Assembly: GCA_963281255.1 (NCBI GenBank)
Contig: OY725491.1
Span: forward strand, 744,001-808,000
DNA: 64,000 nt
Direction of reading: 5' to 3'
Source of the DNA: Aphrocallistes beatrix
Lineage: Eukaryota > Porifera > Hexactinellida > Sceptrulophora > Aphrocallistidae
Shown here: piece by piece, positions 43,746-55,584 of the stretch
How the letters are laid out: every line of letters begins with the position of its first letter
Numbering within the stretch: the stretch's first letter is position 1
Notes under the pieces: generated by a model
What the model saw: the letters and a program-made list of their open reading frames with translations, nothing else
Told to the model about the DNA's origin: nothing
The model's database searches: none
Translations under genes and position numbers: made by a program

Positions 43746-46295
43746 TAAAAACCCTAGTAATTAAATATCTAAGATTATGTCTCAGTAAAATCGAATCAAT
43801 TAACCTATGGAATACTAATTCCAATGGAATCTTATTAGAATCTCCACAATTTAGTGTTTATAATGTATTCCTTACCTGATGAATAATAAATAGCTATATT
43901 TAATATTTAAAATTATTGAGAAGGCGTAAATCTTCTTTAGATTTGATATTTTATACATTATCCAAACAAAAGCTTTTAACAAAGCAGAAGTTATATAATC
44001 ACATGAAATATACTACTACCGTATATTGATGAAGAATAATGTGTTCAATTGAAAATATAGAATTACAGCATTTAGAACTCAATTTACAATGTGTGCATAT
44101 TCAGAATTGCGGATGTTTCGTAGCTGATATTTCTTTGAATGAAATTATTGAATCCTTACTTCCATTCTCCCAGTCATTCTAAAAAATAATAAATGGCAGT
44201 CACCTACCCCCTCACGAAATAAAAATACTACTCTCGCATGCCATTTGATATTATTTCAAACTTAAAATGCCCACTTTCTCTTTGCTCTTATACAAAATAC
44301 TCTCCAAAATGCCCACTCTCACTCTCCTATCAATTCTATTCAGCTTTAGAACAAATTCATGTTTCCCAACAGTTTGTAATTCCATTCTAAATTATCAGCG
44401 ATGGACATCCGTTTACCGCATATTCAAATTCCTTAGTATGTACACCTGGGAAGAGTACTGAAATGACAAATTGCTTTGTATAATAAATAATGCTAATTCT
44501 ATCTATGAAGGTCCGTTCATTCAAACCACGACAGCTACTGAAAATCTAACATCAAATTGGAACACAATTGAATTACTCAGTTTACAAGCTTCTTATACTA
44601 GTAATTCTTTCCAAGCGTAATTCCAAAAATTGTGTTACCTTGCCCCACTTACCACTTGTAATAACCATTATATATGATGAGAATGTGGATCAAAGTGGCA
44701 CAAGCAATGTTCAATTTACTATGAGGCACAATTGATTTAATGAAAGCTTTTGAATTGAATAATTCGAGTGTGCATGGTTTCAATCAATTGGTCCCACGGA
44801 TAGACCCATTTTAATATTATTTATGTTGCAAAGGAATATGGTGCTACCAGGAGCGAGCAGAAGAATGTGCACACGTAGGGTCATTTTCTGTACAAACCTT
44901 CGAATTTAGATTTAGGATTTAAGGACGAACGGTATACATTGCATATCAGTCTATGATATAGATGGATCTCGCTATAGAATAACTCCTTTTCATCAAGTTT
45001 GTCGTTATCATCAAATATTCATTTTTGTACATCGATAAAGAACAATTATTTTCTATTTTAGTTATTGAGATTCGAATTGTTGGAAGCACAAAGAAGTTGT
45101 ATTACAATTAAATGAACTGAGGCAGTATTTCCCTTTCTGAACGAACGTGTTAATTGCAATATAAATTCCGTACAGAACTTTGCGATTACATCAAAAGCGT
45201 GATAGAATTTAATTGAACAACGATGAGCTAGAAAAGACATGAAGGAGCTCTATTCTATGTATAATCTACACTTAAGTATCACTATTATTTTCAATGATTC
45301 TTTGTTATAAAAGGAAGAAAGTTTAAAATAATAGCGATACTTATAATGATAACATTACTTTCTCTGGTTTAAGATTTTCTAAACTTTCTTTAGGTAGCTA
45401 TTAACTCGATAAATAAACTGCTTCATCATATCCCATCACCTGATAGAGAATCTGAAATATGATTCAATTCCAGTGCAGCCATCTTGTTCATAGAAGCGTT
45501 CACTAGTTGTCAGTATGGAGAAAGGATAACAGGAGTTTGTTTGTAAAATATATAATTTAAGGGAAAACATGTAGATTATTATAATGATCAAGTTTCGAGT
45601 CATCTTAATGTTAGAAAGGTTCAAAACTTCAAGTAAATCAAAAATTTTACCAATAAGTATTTAAGAACTATTATATTACAGGAATTATGTTATCTTGCTG
45701 TTATCTAGTCTTGTTGGATATTGGAAATATGATCTGATTTTACTAGGCACATTGGGTTACAATTAAGTAACATGTTATAGCATACTATAGTATACTGTAA
45801 TATTATAGCACAAAATAACGATCTGTCTTATTTTATTTTCCTGTCTTCCATTATTCTAAAAGGTATTGCTCTGTATTTTATATAAAGTTCTTAACTATAA
45901 AAATTAAGTCCTGAAATTTATGTAATTTGTAAATCCAGAAATATCGTCGATCGCTCATAACTGAAATATGATTGGCGATCGAGGTCTTTACTTCAAAAAT
46001 GATCGATAGATCCTTATTTCAATCAGTTTCTGATCGTTTTATGATTTACAGTATCCTGAGACATCCTTTAGCAGTATCTTCCTCCTCATTCACTGTAAGA
46101 CAATGATGGGAAGAGAAAACTTAAAAAATTATCCAAAAATGATCGAAAGGATGGCGTTTCAATAGTTTGAGAAAAGGATCAATGATCCTCAATCAATCGT
46201 CGAAAAAGCATCACTATCGTGTCCTATGTCATTTAAATATAATAACTTATATACGTATATCAATTAGCTAACATTCTTCTTTCTAATTAGCTTAG
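43746..46295. other. Gene-poor AT-rich stretch
   Basis: I find no convincing gene, RNA or complete transposon in these 2.5 kb. Short frames (for example near 44267 and 45436) lack recognisable domains. Near 45960-46205, GATCGATC-like words occur in both orientations, a possible degraded inverted-repeat element. The part next to 46296 should contain the AF15 promoter. Confidence 0.35.
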
Positions 46296-47249
46296 ATGGC
46301 TACTAGGGATGGATATGACCTATCTGTACCTGAAAACATTGAAATCAAATCGGTCGATGATATTGAAAAGATGTTGGTTGATAATAATATCATTCCGACA
46401 TATGAGGGACATCTAGAACATGTGAATACTTGTATCAACCTTTTTACAGAAATGGAAAACAATCGTACCTGTAAAGATATATTTTGCGATTTCGCTGCTG
46501 GTGAAAGAAGTAAAATTAACTGTGGAAAGTTGCTACACCATCTAAAAAAAGTGAAGAAAGAACTTATGACTGGGATGACATTATACAGACGGTTATGCCA
46601 ACAGAAAGAGCAGGTAAAAAATCTTTTCGAAACGCTAAATATTAAGAAATTTAAACTGGACAAAAAGGATGTAGAAGTAAGAGCAATGAGTCCAGTTAAA
46701 GAATTAGCAAAATTTGGAATAACTGTGGGAGTAGCTGGTGCATTAGGTGCTACTGGTGCTGGAGTATGTGCTGGATTACTCGTGCATTATGGAATATTAG
46801 CTGTGACACTCGGTGGATTGACAAGCACAATGGCAGTGACAGCAGCGGCTACTGGAGGGATTGGAGCTGGATTAGGGTTGTCAGCTTTGGGAGGAGCTGC
46901 GGCAGCGGTTTTCATAATCTACAAAATAGCTCAGTATAAAGGGAAGGAACGGGGGTTGAAATACCAGCAAGTGAAGGAACTGTATGATAGGCTAGAAGAG
47001 CAATCTTTTTTTAACGAAGTTCAAACAAATAATTTGAATATAAGAACAATATTTGATGCAATCGATAGTCAGCTTCACGCTCCTGAAACTAACTTGCTAC
47101 GTGCTAGCAATGTTTATTCTAAAGCAAAAGAGAAAGCCTTAAAAGAATTAGCAAATACTCCAGGAATGACTGATGAAATACGAGCAACAATATCAGAAAG
47201 AGAAGCTACATTAAGATGTGAGGATTATTTTTATAAATTTGATGCATAA
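46296..47249 (+). CDS. Array family member AF15, C-terminus cut by a repeat
   Basis: A 317-residue frame of the AF2/AF3/AF9 subtype, first gene of the plus-strand block. N-terminal domain: VDDIEKMLVDNNIIPTYEGH, VNTCINLFTEMENNRTCKDI, FAAGERSKINCGKLLHH. MSPVKELAKFG is at 131-141. The Gly/Ala-rich stretches at about 137-172 and 174-212 are the cleanest in the window (GVAGALGATGAGVCAGLLVH; GGIGAGLGLSALGGAAAAVF). The motif KGKERGLKYQQVKELYDRL follows. The C-terminal domain is normal up to SEREATLRCEDY, then ends FYKFDA and stops. Those last codons belong to SINE-like repeat S, so about 50 family residues are missing. It may still be functional. Confidence 0.8.
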   Translation: MATRDGYDLSVPENIEIKSVDDIEKMLVDNNIIPTYEGHLEHVNTCINLFTEMENNRTCKDIFCDFAAGERSKINCGKLLHHLKKVKKELMTGMTLYRRLCQQKEQVKNLFETLNIKKFKLDKKDVEVRAMSPVKELAKFGITVGVAGALGATGAGVCAGLLVHYGILAVTLGGLTSTMAVTAAATGGIGAGLGLSALGGAAAAVFIIYKIAQYKGKERGLKYQQVKELYDRLEEQSFFNEVQTNNLNIRTIFDAIDSQLHAPETNLLRASNVYSKAKEKALKELANTPGMTDEIRATISEREATLRCEDYFYKFDA

Positions 47250-47590
47250 TCATGACATCATAACAGAGTGATGAGCTATTATTTTTTGATGATAGTAGCA
47301 TCGTAGCATATGTGAGGTATATTATAGTAGCATCATATGTGAGGTATATTAATATGCACATTCCATTAAAATCTCAGCCTTCTATAACCTAAAATGACTG
47401 AGTTATAGTCGAAAAACTGAAATTTCTGATTAAAAAAGGTGACAATGACGTCATAATTCCAAAAGTCGACATTTTCGTCTGAGCTCAAAACCTAGTGGAG
47501 CCATAGCCAAAAGACACCAAGCATGCCAAAAATTAGCTCTCTGCGCCTGGCAGTTTCTTCAATCAATTCGTCAGATATATATTCATTAAT
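47228..47590 (+). repeat. SINE-like repeat S, copy truncating AF15
   Basis: The 5' part ATAAATTTGATGCATAATCA and TGATGATAGTAGCATC matches the copies at 59690 and 62617. The 3' part has GTGGAGCCATAGCCAAAAGA and CTTCAATCAATTCG. The copies vary in length and share a 3' tail ending near TTAATTGAGTTTTAATAGTA, as SINEs do. Confidence 0.65.
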
Positions 47591-48339
47591 TGAGTTTTAA
47601 TAGTAAATATTTAGTGCCCGTATCTTAGAAATTTATTGCCATCTTCGTCTAAGTAAAAAGAGTGAAATAATTCATGAGTGTGTATTAAATACACATTAGT
47701 TATAAATATAAAAGAAGGTTTTAAAGGAACTTAACAAGTTTATATACTCGGGAAATACAATGGAGATATTGTTATTTCTGAGATCCGGGGTTCGACTGTA
47801 ATGATAATATTGCATAATTCACGTTCTAATGATTTAGCTCGAAGAAATATAAATATACGCTTATAAAGGTATTTCTAAAATTTTCCTGTTATCTTAAATA
47901 TGTATTAATATATCAATCTAAAATGTAAAAACATGATATTATTTTGATCCCATAAATGTATATAGTAGCAGACGAACTTGATTTTATCAATTTGTCATCC
48001 ACAAAAGGCGAAAGAGGCTCTATAAATTAAACGGAATGGCTTAGTTCTTGGTTAAGAACGAAATCTTAAGTTTAATCATTTTTGTAGTTTAATCATTATT
48101 GTTTCTATCAATTCGATTAATAATCACTGTATCACTTTTCCTTAGTTTGTGATTATCCTTCATTAGATGCATACAGTAAGCAATGGTTTTGATTTTAATA
48201 TTTACTATTTTCTCTACGCAATGAATTAACAAAGTGGAGGCATAAACACGCAAATATATTTTTAAGGCATTTTACGAGACTAAAATTGAATAGTCTAGAG
48301 TCTAGACCATAGGTTGATTAGTAATCATATCATTGCGTA

Positions 48340-48985
48340 CCAGGTCAATCTAAGGACCATTTTAGCAATTTTATAAGCTGTTTTAACCCTATTTCTAAAT
48401 GTTATTAGGTGTGATTTTTGTGTAAATATTATTTACTAGTTGATTTGGAAAATTTAGAATTTTCGAATGGAATATTCTTGGATTTTTCGTTTCTATGGTA
48501 AGCATTTTGGTCTTTTAGACGATTTCGTGCAAACTGTAGTACCTAGATTTCCAAATTTGATCGTGTTTGATAGGCAATGGCCTACTTACTATTAGGTGAT
48601 AATACAACTTAAACTTCTAAATTCAACGAGTTTTGAGTTAAAGGTTGATTTTAAGAATGTGACTAAATTGTCACATAACTCTATAGTCTGTGAATTTAGA
48701 AGTTCAAATTGTATTATTACCTAATAGGAAGTAGCCAAATGCCTATCAAATAGGATAAAATTTGAAGACCTAGTTATTAAAGTTTGTAGGATATCCCTCA
48801 AACTGATCAAAATGCTTTACCATAGCAACGTAGGAATGCAACAACATTCCATTAAAAATGTGATAATTTTCAAATTAACTAGTACTAATCCTAGTTTTAT
48901 AAAAAAGTTGTACCTTAATAACGTTTAGAAGTAAACTTAAAATAGCTTAGTAAATCACCAAAATCTTGCTTGAAATGACCTGATA
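48340..48985. repeat. Foldback element with ~300-bp inverted repeats
   Basis: The two halves are imperfect reverse complements: AGGTCAATCTAAGGACCATT on the left matches CTTGAAATGACCTGAT on the right, and GATAATACAACTTAAACTTC on the left matches GAAGTTCAAATTGTATTATT. The spacer is only about 80 bases. No frame and no clear duplication seen. Confidence 0.7.
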
Positions 48986-49179
48986 TGATGACTATTCGAA
49001 ATATTGACAACGAATATATGTACTTTAATGCCATATTTATATATGCTAGTAATACTTTCTTGATGCTTATTCTACATATTTAACGATTTTAGGCTAATCG
49101 TGTATTGTCTATTCGGCTATTACTACATCCTTAGTTATTTTGTTTTCGAAAGATATGAACTTGGATTTTTTTAATTTGG

Positions 49180-49661
49180 CAGTAGAGTGGAACTCGGATA
49201 AGACGTACCCCTTCGGGAAGGAATTATTAGTACGTACTATCCATAGGTACTTACTCGGGTCCGAATAAACGGGCCCGCCCGCTTATTAATATTTGAAAAA
49301 ATTTCCACCCCCCCCCGTTTATTAAATTTTATACTAATTGGAATTTGAATTTTTACCAAACCATAGTTTATGACTTGATGTTCTGAATCAGTCAGAATTC
49401 TCTACTATAATGTTGTACTTTATTCTAATCACGTAGGCGTAAATATACGCTCTAATAATTGAATAATAAAATCCTAAAAATTGAATCCTATTAGCATGAC
49501 CCCCCCCGCTTATTCCAACCCCCCCGTTTATTCGGACCCCTAGAGTACAAACCGAGTTTGTACTACATAGAAATCTCTATTATAGATGAATTTTGGTTCA
49601 GAAAAATGAGTACGTACTAAACCAAAGAACGTATTATCCGAGTACTAACCCAGTTCTACTG
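49180..49661. repeat. MITE with a second inverted-repeat element nested inside
   Basis: The outer ends are CAGTAGAGTGGAACTCGGAT and ATCCGAGTACTAACC...TTCTACTG. Inside, GGTCCGAATAAACGGG (about 49259) and CCCGTTTATTCGGACC (about 49523) form another inverted pair with unusually long C runs (nine and seven). Confidence 0.65.
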
Positions 49662-49770
49662 TATTTTACTTAATAGATCCCTACCTAGAATACTTAGTTT
49701 ATCCTAGCGCGTCTCAAACAGGATTAATGATTAATCCTACATATATATTCGACATCAAATGTTCTCCCGA

Positions 49771-49960
49771 TTTTAGTGCAGCTCCTAGTATAGAAGATTA
49801 CTGTTGTCATGATCGCCCCGCGACGAACGCATGTCTCCTCGCTCCTGGAAATTTTATTGAGCTAAATTGCACCAAATTTGGACCTTCCTTATAAAGACTT
49901 GAACCTAGGTTTAAATTCTGAAAATTTTTAACACCTTTTCACAAAAGGTATCAAAACGTA
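49771..49960. repeat. J repeat, copy 1
   Basis: Starts TTTTAGTGCAGCTCCTAGTA; shares ATTGCACCAAATTTGGACC with the copy at 54847. A third copy starts at 62137. Possibly the 5' part of a SINE or non-LTR element. Confidence 0.55.
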
Positions 49961-50476
49961 TTAACCAATCATAATCCAAAAGTTTTGACATTACAGTGGC
50001 CTTTGATTTTATTGACTAATAGGGATTATACCAAACTCAATACATATAAATGAATTACAATGGCTCCCTAAACTAGAAATCTGATTGGTTGACATGGAGA
50101 AAATTGTGTAAAACTCAATTAAGGATCTAGATTACTATGCAAATATCCTACAAGTCAAGTTAATTATAATGGAACTGTACTATCATCCTGTCTGCTGACA
50201 TTTTTCCGCCCTTCTATTGAGCAAATTTCACAAATGTTGTTGTTGGAATTTCTGCAGATCAAGGTTAGGTTATTTGAGACGAAAGGTATATTATGCATTA
50301 CAACACCCTTCTGGGTGACTGATTAATGGTTGTATCATGTATAATTAATATAATATAGATCCTCCAGGTTGCCTTTATCTTTATCATACAGTCGCAATTC
50401 AGGCATCCCACAAATGCGGGAGTATAATCTAGCTCAGTTATTGTTAAAATAAGTCCCACTGTACTAGACTATACTC

Positions 50477-50787
50477 AGGGCCGGCGACAGGGGGGGTAGC
50501 TTGGGGTAAAACCGGGGAGCCCGTGGTAAATAGGGGCCCCAGGTCGGCATGTAATAGTTTCTTTAGGATTTAAGATGTCCATTGTAATTGTGTCTTGTAT
50601 GCACCGGCGTGGCTTACACCTATGTCGCCAGGGGCGGATGTATTTCATGCCGCCCCTCAGCACAGATTTCTGGAAAAATTCTGAGTTTACCAATATATAT
50701 TTTATGAAACAAAGGTCAAGTGCCGTCCCCTATTAAGCGCCGCCCGGGGCGGTCCGCCCCCCTCGCCCCCCCTAGCTACGCCACTGC
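50477..50787. repeat. GC-rich hAT-like remnants
   Basis: The left part begins CAGGGCCGGCGACAGGGGGG; the right part ends GGGGCGGTCCGCC...CTAGCTACGCCACTG. Reversed, the right end is CAGTGGCGTAGCTAGGGGGG, an end seen in many animal hAT elements. Two different elements are probably abutted here. Confidence 0.55.
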
Positions 50788-51363
50788 TTGTATGTACATA
50801 ATAAGTTTGTATCACAATATGAATTCCTTTGTTTCAGTTTTCACTAATAGAATAATTGCTATGATCAATATCACACTTAGCAAACAAATGATTATGTTAT
50901 TAATAAATTTGGGATAAGTTTCTAGTTGCAATTTATTTTTTGTCTAAGGTCACAGGTATTATAAAAAATTTTAAAAAAAACTATTGTCAAAGAGAGCTAG
51001 GGTAAGTTGCAAACTGTGGTATCTTTATGCTATTTGATTTTTAGTTCGCCGACTATATTATGTATAGTGATCAACTAAAATGAGTGACTATATAATTTTT
51101 TCTTTGTAATATTTCCCTTCTGGCCAAACCATAAGAGAGTAAAGGCTGAAATCCTGGAAATAGGTGTTTTGGGGGTTCGACTTTTGATAAAACACCAAAT
51201 GATATAATGAGACACTTTTGAATATTCAGATATAGTGTAAACTCAGAATTCATGAATGTAACTCTTTCACCTTTGACATACAAGATGCATGAGACAATTT
51301 TAACACCTGCAGTTGCAGATTTTTCCATGACTTACCATTTGTTAACAATTTTCATTTAAAAAT

Positions 51364-51535
51364 TACTTAGATCATTCAAAAAGTTCTCATTCCATGTCTG
51401 TATCTCAAAAGATAGTACAAATAGGATATTTTCAATATATCTACTGTATTCTACATGGGATCAGCTTCCAATTTGCCTTGATTTATTTGATAGGATAATT
51501 TATGGTTTCTGCTCTCAATTAAATGTATACTTCGG
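51364..51535. repeat. Half of a mariner-type MITE
   Basis: CTTAGATCATTCAAAAAGTT and GGGATCAGCTTCCAATTTG match the left arm of the element at 22735-23501. The right arm is missing. Confidence 0.65.
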
Positions 51536-51994
51536 TTTATGCTAATCCCTTTGAACTTTTAACAGATAGATTTTCATTTTATTACTTGACCTTTTTGACG
51601 ATGGACATAGGCATGCAGTTAAGTGACAAACTCATGATAAATTCTAAAATATCGGATTTATTTGCTAATTATTTTATATCAACTGGTTTACGGTTGGCAT
51701 TTTTGGTTGTGTTAAGGTGTGCTTGCAAGGATCTGCCACTTTGAAAAGAAATGAAAGTTATTTGATCCCCTGGCCTGGAACTCAGTGGACAATTCATGCA
51801 CGGACCCAAGTTAATGTACACTAAATATGGCGTTATTACCTAAGGGATTGTGAACTATAAGGCATCCTTTTGAGCGATTCTGTATGTGCAAATACTTACA
51901 CGTACGGAATACAAAACGAAATTGCTGGCAATCTTTATGATGTATTTTAAAATTTTATAATACACAAACGGTTAATTTCTTTGACTAGCATCTA

Positions 51995-52969
51995 ATGGCT
52001 AATAGTAGCTATGTTGATTACAAGTTAATAGAATACTTTAAAGAAACCGAGAAACAATTGAAGAACAATAACATAGTCCCAATATACAAAGAACATTTGA
52101 AACAACTAGATATTTGCGTCGAAATCTTTAGCAATCTAGAAGAAAATCGATCGTTTTGTAACCTAATTTGCGATTGGGCTGACGGAGAAAGAAATAAAAT
52201 CAATGTGTTGAGAATGCTCAGACATCTATGCAAGCTTAAGCGTGAACTAATTAATGGGATACAGAAATATGAAAATCTACTTGAACTTACAGAAGATATG
52301 AAGAACATTGTTTCATATATAGATAATTCCAACAGTAAGCGGATCATTCATAAACGTAAAAAGGTTGACGAAATAAGCTTCAAAAATCATCTGGGAAGGG
52401 GAGCAATGTGTGCTGGTGGCGGTGCATTGGTTGGCGGCATTGTAGGTGCAGGTATTGGGTATTCCGGTTTGAGCACTGGACTATTAGTCAAATGTGGATT
52501 GTTAAAAGCGTCGGCCACCACATTACAAGTTACTGCGGTTACTGCAGGAATAGGAGCAATTGCATTAGGGGCAACTGCCTTAGTGATATACTCAATATAT
52601 TCAATCGCCAAGAGTTATGGGAAAGAAAGAGGATTGAAATACCACCAAGTGAGAGCATTTTCAGAGGCATTGAATGTTGATTATTTGAGTAGTATCCGAG
52701 CAGACCATGAAACTATGGGATCCATGTTTCAAGGTATGGTTGATGTCTTTGTAAGCAAGGATATGAAACTGGCACTAGCGAGAAGTATTTATGAAGAATC
52801 AAAACAAGCATCATTCCAAGAATTAGAAAGGGAAGGTGAAATCGATAGTGCTATGTATAAAATGATGTCTGAAAAATGTGCTAAAAAACGATGCAAATAT
52901 TTATTTACTGTTGAATTTGGTAATTATTGTTCAGAAAAAGAAATTGAAGAAATCCTAAATGAATTTTAA
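51995..52969 (+). CDS. Array family member AF16 (intact)
   Basis: A 324-residue intact frame (MANSSYVDYKLIEYFKETEK). N-terminal domain: NNNIVPIYKEHLKQLDICVE (25-44), ENRSFCNLICDWADGERNKI (50-69), then LKRELINGIQKYENLLELTE. A basic linker KRIIHKRKKVDE (116-126) replaces the SPVKE box. The hydrophobic stretches are at about 134-172 (MCAGGGALVGGIVGAGIGYS) and 175-206 (VTAGIGAIALGATALVIYSI). The motif KSYGKERGLKYHQVRAFSEAL follows at 207-226 (shown without its first residue in the count). C-terminal domain: YEESKQASFQELEREG, KKRCKYLFTVEFGNYCSEKE, ending EEILNEF. AF8 is a fragment of a close relative and AF19 belongs to the same subtype. Confidence 0.85.
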   Translation: MANSSYVDYKLIEYFKETEKQLKNNNIVPIYKEHLKQLDICVEIFSNLEENRSFCNLICDWADGERNKINVLRMLRHLCKLKRELINGIQKYENLLELTEDMKNIVSYIDNSNSKRIIHKRKKVDEISFKNHLGRGAMCAGGGALVGGIVGAGIGYSGLSTGLLVKCGLLKASATTLQVTAVTAGIGAIALGATALVIYSIYSIAKSYGKERGLKYHQVRAFSEALNVDYLSSIRADHETMGSMFQGMVDVFVSKDMKLALARSIYEESKQASFQELEREGEIDSAMYKMMSEKCAKKRCKYLFTVEFGNYCSEKEIEEILNEF

Positions 52970-53755
52970 AGCTCCTAGTCATCTATAAAATTAGAGAATC
53001 TCGACTTGATTCATTTTAACATTTGTTTATTGACTGAATTTATCTTAAGTTACCAAAAACTTTGAAGTATATTATCCATAATATTATTATAATATAGGTG
53101 TGTGGTATACTCAATAGTGTTTATTATCGTTTCAAATTCTAACTCACTAAATTAGTCAGTTATCAAAACATTTACTAGTAATAAAATTGCCTTTTATTAA
53201 TGCGATTTCCTCGCTTGCGCTGTGTAACTGAAAAATACTTCTTATCTGCACTATTTAACCTTTGGCACTTTCTCGTTATTTCTTACACATATGTACGTAC
53301 ATGTAATTATTTTGCGTTTTATACCCTTAATTTGTTCTGGCTACGTTTATAATACATAAAGGTGTTGCATATTCTATAAACATTGTCTGCACTTCTCTAA
53401 CTAACCATTGCTTACTAGCAAACCAAAGTAATCGATTCCTCTCAATAACACTGGTGTATAAAACGCAAAGACAATTATTTAAAATTATATTTTATTGTGA
53501 TCTGTATTTTGTGTGATACGTCAATAGTATGTCTAAAATATAGTAAATTCACTTACTTAATACTGACGATTGTACACAATCATTTTCTGCCAACATTCAA
53601 AACTAGTGGGTTGGATATTTACTATACAGATACATGTACTTACCTTGTTTTTTGTACTTGCTTTCTATTCAGCCATCTGCAGAGTTGATGTCTTGTTTTT
53701 CTTTGAAAACATATTTCTAAAATATTTTAGTGATACTTTTCAATATTAGTTACAC
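52970..53755. other. Spacer with conserved AF17 5' flank
   Basis: 53500-53755 aligns (inverted) with the 5' flanks of AF5 and AF7, including CTGCCAACATTC and TTAGTTACACATGGC around the start. 53200-53226 holds a trace of the GC-rich repeat (CTCGCTTGCGCTGTGTAAC). Otherwise nothing recognised. Confidence 0.45.
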
Positions 53756-54700
53756 ATGGCAACTCGAGTTAGATGTAAACTCTCAAACCAGGAAGAATTT
53801 AAAATAACATGCATTGAAGATATTGACGAAGTATTTACGAAGAATAACATTATCCCACACTACCGAGAGCATTTGAAACATGTCAATACTTGCCTTCTGA
53901 TGTTTGAAGAATTAGAGACTAATCGAACTTGGGGAGAAAAGATCCTTGATTGGAACTATGGCGCAAGAAGCGAGATTAATGGCCCAAGATTGATAGATAA
54001 TCTTAAAAAACTGAAAAAAGAGTTATTGGAGGGATTAACGCAATATACTAGACTGCTTACTGAAAAGGAAGAGCTTAAAAATTACATTCGAGAATTTATT
54101 GTTTCTAAAAGTGATCTAGACATTACTCATGAAAAGGTTGGACTTATTAGCATAAAAAAGGGTGCAAAGTATATTGGAGGTGCTGGTGTCTCGGTGGGTG
54201 TATTAGGTGTAATAGCCACACAATGTACAGCATTAACTGTTACTATCAGTGCATTATCAGTCTTCGGGATAGGTGTGTGTGTAGGTGTAGTTGCTGGCGG
54301 TTTGCTCTACGCGATCCATCTTATAGCCAAGAGTTATGGAGACGAAAGAGGCGTGAAATATCAAGAAGTGAAGGTTATTTCAGATACTTTAGATTCTAAG
54401 TTTTTGGGTAAGATCAAAACTTATCATGAAGATCTAAATACTATTTTTATCAATATGAAAAACATTCGTGAAGGTGAAAAGCCAAAGAGTGGAGTAGGAA
54501 TTGTCCAAGCTTGTAAACTTTATAAAAAATCGAAGGATGAATCATTCAATGATTTAAAAAGGGAAGGTTATAGTGATGATTTGTGTGAAAAAATGTCCAA
54601 AAAGCTAGCCATCGTAGAAACTGAGTCCTGTCTCACTTATAAGTTAGGATGTTCAAAGAAAGAAGCTGAAGAGATCTGTAAAGAAATTCAAGAGTTATAG
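53756..54700 (+). CDS. Array family member AF17 (intact)
   Basis: A 314-residue intact frame (MATRVRCKLSNQEEFKIT), plus-strand counterpart of AF5 and AF7. N-terminal domain: DIDEVFTKNNIIPHYREHLK, ETNRTWGEKILDWNYGARSE, LEGLTQYTRLLTEKEELKNY. Its hydrophobic region is a better double helix than in AF5: GGAGVSVGVLGVIATQC (about 141-157) and FGIGVCVGVVAGGLLYAIHL (170-189). YGDERGVKYQEVKVISDTLD follows. C-terminal domain: KKSKDESFNDLKREGYSDDL and KLGCSKKEAEEICKEIQEL. AF18 lies 1.9 kb downstream, repeating the AF7-AF6 and AF5-AF4 order. Confidence 0.87.
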   Translation: MATRVRCKLSNQEEFKITCIEDIDEVFTKNNIIPHYREHLKHVNTCLLMFEELETNRTWGEKILDWNYGARSEINGPRLIDNLKKLKKELLEGLTQYTRLLTEKEELKNYIREFIVSKSDLDITHEKVGLISIKKGAKYIGGAGVSVGVLGVIATQCTALTVTISALSVFGIGVCVGVVAGGLLYAIHLIAKSYGDERGVKYQEVKVISDTLDSKFLGKIKTYHEDLNTIFINMKNIREGEKPKSGVGIVQACKLYKKSKDESFNDLKREGYSDDLCEKMSKKLAIVETESCLTYKLGCSKKEAEEICKEIQEL

Positions 54701-54846
54701 CACAAGTATCTTTCGAGTTCGCTAGCAACCGTAGAAAACTAAATACATTCTTACTGATTGAGACTAGATATTACTATTTAGGATAAAAACTTTTACTATT
54801 TTCTCTAATTCTTTATTTAGTACTATTTACATGTTTATCCACTATA

Positions 54847-55560
54847 TTTTTAGTGCAGCTCTTAGTACAGGAAATGTTTATGTTTTAATCGGCCTGTAAC
54901 GTCCGTATATACGTATGTATGCACCTTTGGTTGCCCCTAGAAATTCTATTGGACCAAATTGCAACAAATCTGGACCATATACCTTTATGTGGTGGATATT
55001 TGAACCTGAGTCCAAATTCTGAAAAATATTCACACCTTGTCAAATTGGATTATATCAGGGTTGAAACCGAATAGTTGATTATTCGGTTTAACCGAATATT
55101 ATTTGCAAATAATTGATATTTGGTTTGTAACCAAATATCATTATTTGGTATTCGGTTGAGAATACAATAATTTGGTCAACCGAATAATGGTCAAACCGAA
55201 TAATTTGGTCAACCGAATAATAGTCAGACTCTGACTATTATTCGGTTAACCAAATTATTTGGTCTGACCATTATTCGGTTAAAATGGTATTTGGTTGAAG
55301 CGGTTTCCACCTTGGATTATACCTAACTTAATTGACACAAGCAAGTTATAATCACACTCGAAACTTGAAATTTGATTGACTCAAATGAAAAAATATCTAT
55401 AAAACAAAATTCTACAAGCCAATGAAATTACAGGGTTTTACTTTCGCAGTTGGCTTCATTTATTGACCAATAGGGATTAGACCTAACTCAATTGAAATAT
55501 CACATTTCATGTCTTATAAGTTACTTGCAGCTGTACTTACAGTCTGTCGGCTGACATTTA
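54847..55560. repeat. J repeat, copy 2, with nested hAT-like insertion
   Basis: Starts TTTTAGTGCAGCTCTTAGTA. After the nested element it resumes with ATTATACCTAACTTAATTGA, matching ATTATACCAAACTCAATACA at about 50025 in copy 1, so the copies extend beyond 250 bases. Confidence 0.6.
55056..55314. mobile_element. hAT-like MITE nested in J repeat
   Basis: The ends are CAGGGTTGAAACCGAATAG and GAAGCGGTTTCCACCTTG. Target duplication GATTATAT / GATTATAC, seven of eight bases. A longer copy is at 17787-18185. Confidence 0.8.
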
Positions 55561-55584
55561 AAAATATGAATTTAACTTAAAAAC

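Larger units (their letters stand above)
47591..51994. other. Long gene-free stretch filled with transposable-element remains
   Basis: Contains a half MITE end (GGGGTTCGACTG) at about 47786, the foldback element 48340-48985, a nested MITE 49180-49661, a J repeat (49771-49960, with related sequence to about 50200), GC-rich hAT-like remnants 50477-50787 and a mariner-type half element 51364-51535. No protein-coding gene is supported. Confidence 0.5.

Noticed and set aside
47740-47802. GGGGTTCGACTG as a tRNA B-box
   Set aside because: No cloverleaf can be drawn around it; it fits a MITE end (CAGTCGAACCCC) followed by TA-rich DNA.
52387-52680. Open frames on both strands inside AF16
   Set aside because: Shadows of the Gly/Ala-rich coding region; only the AF16 frame has family homology.
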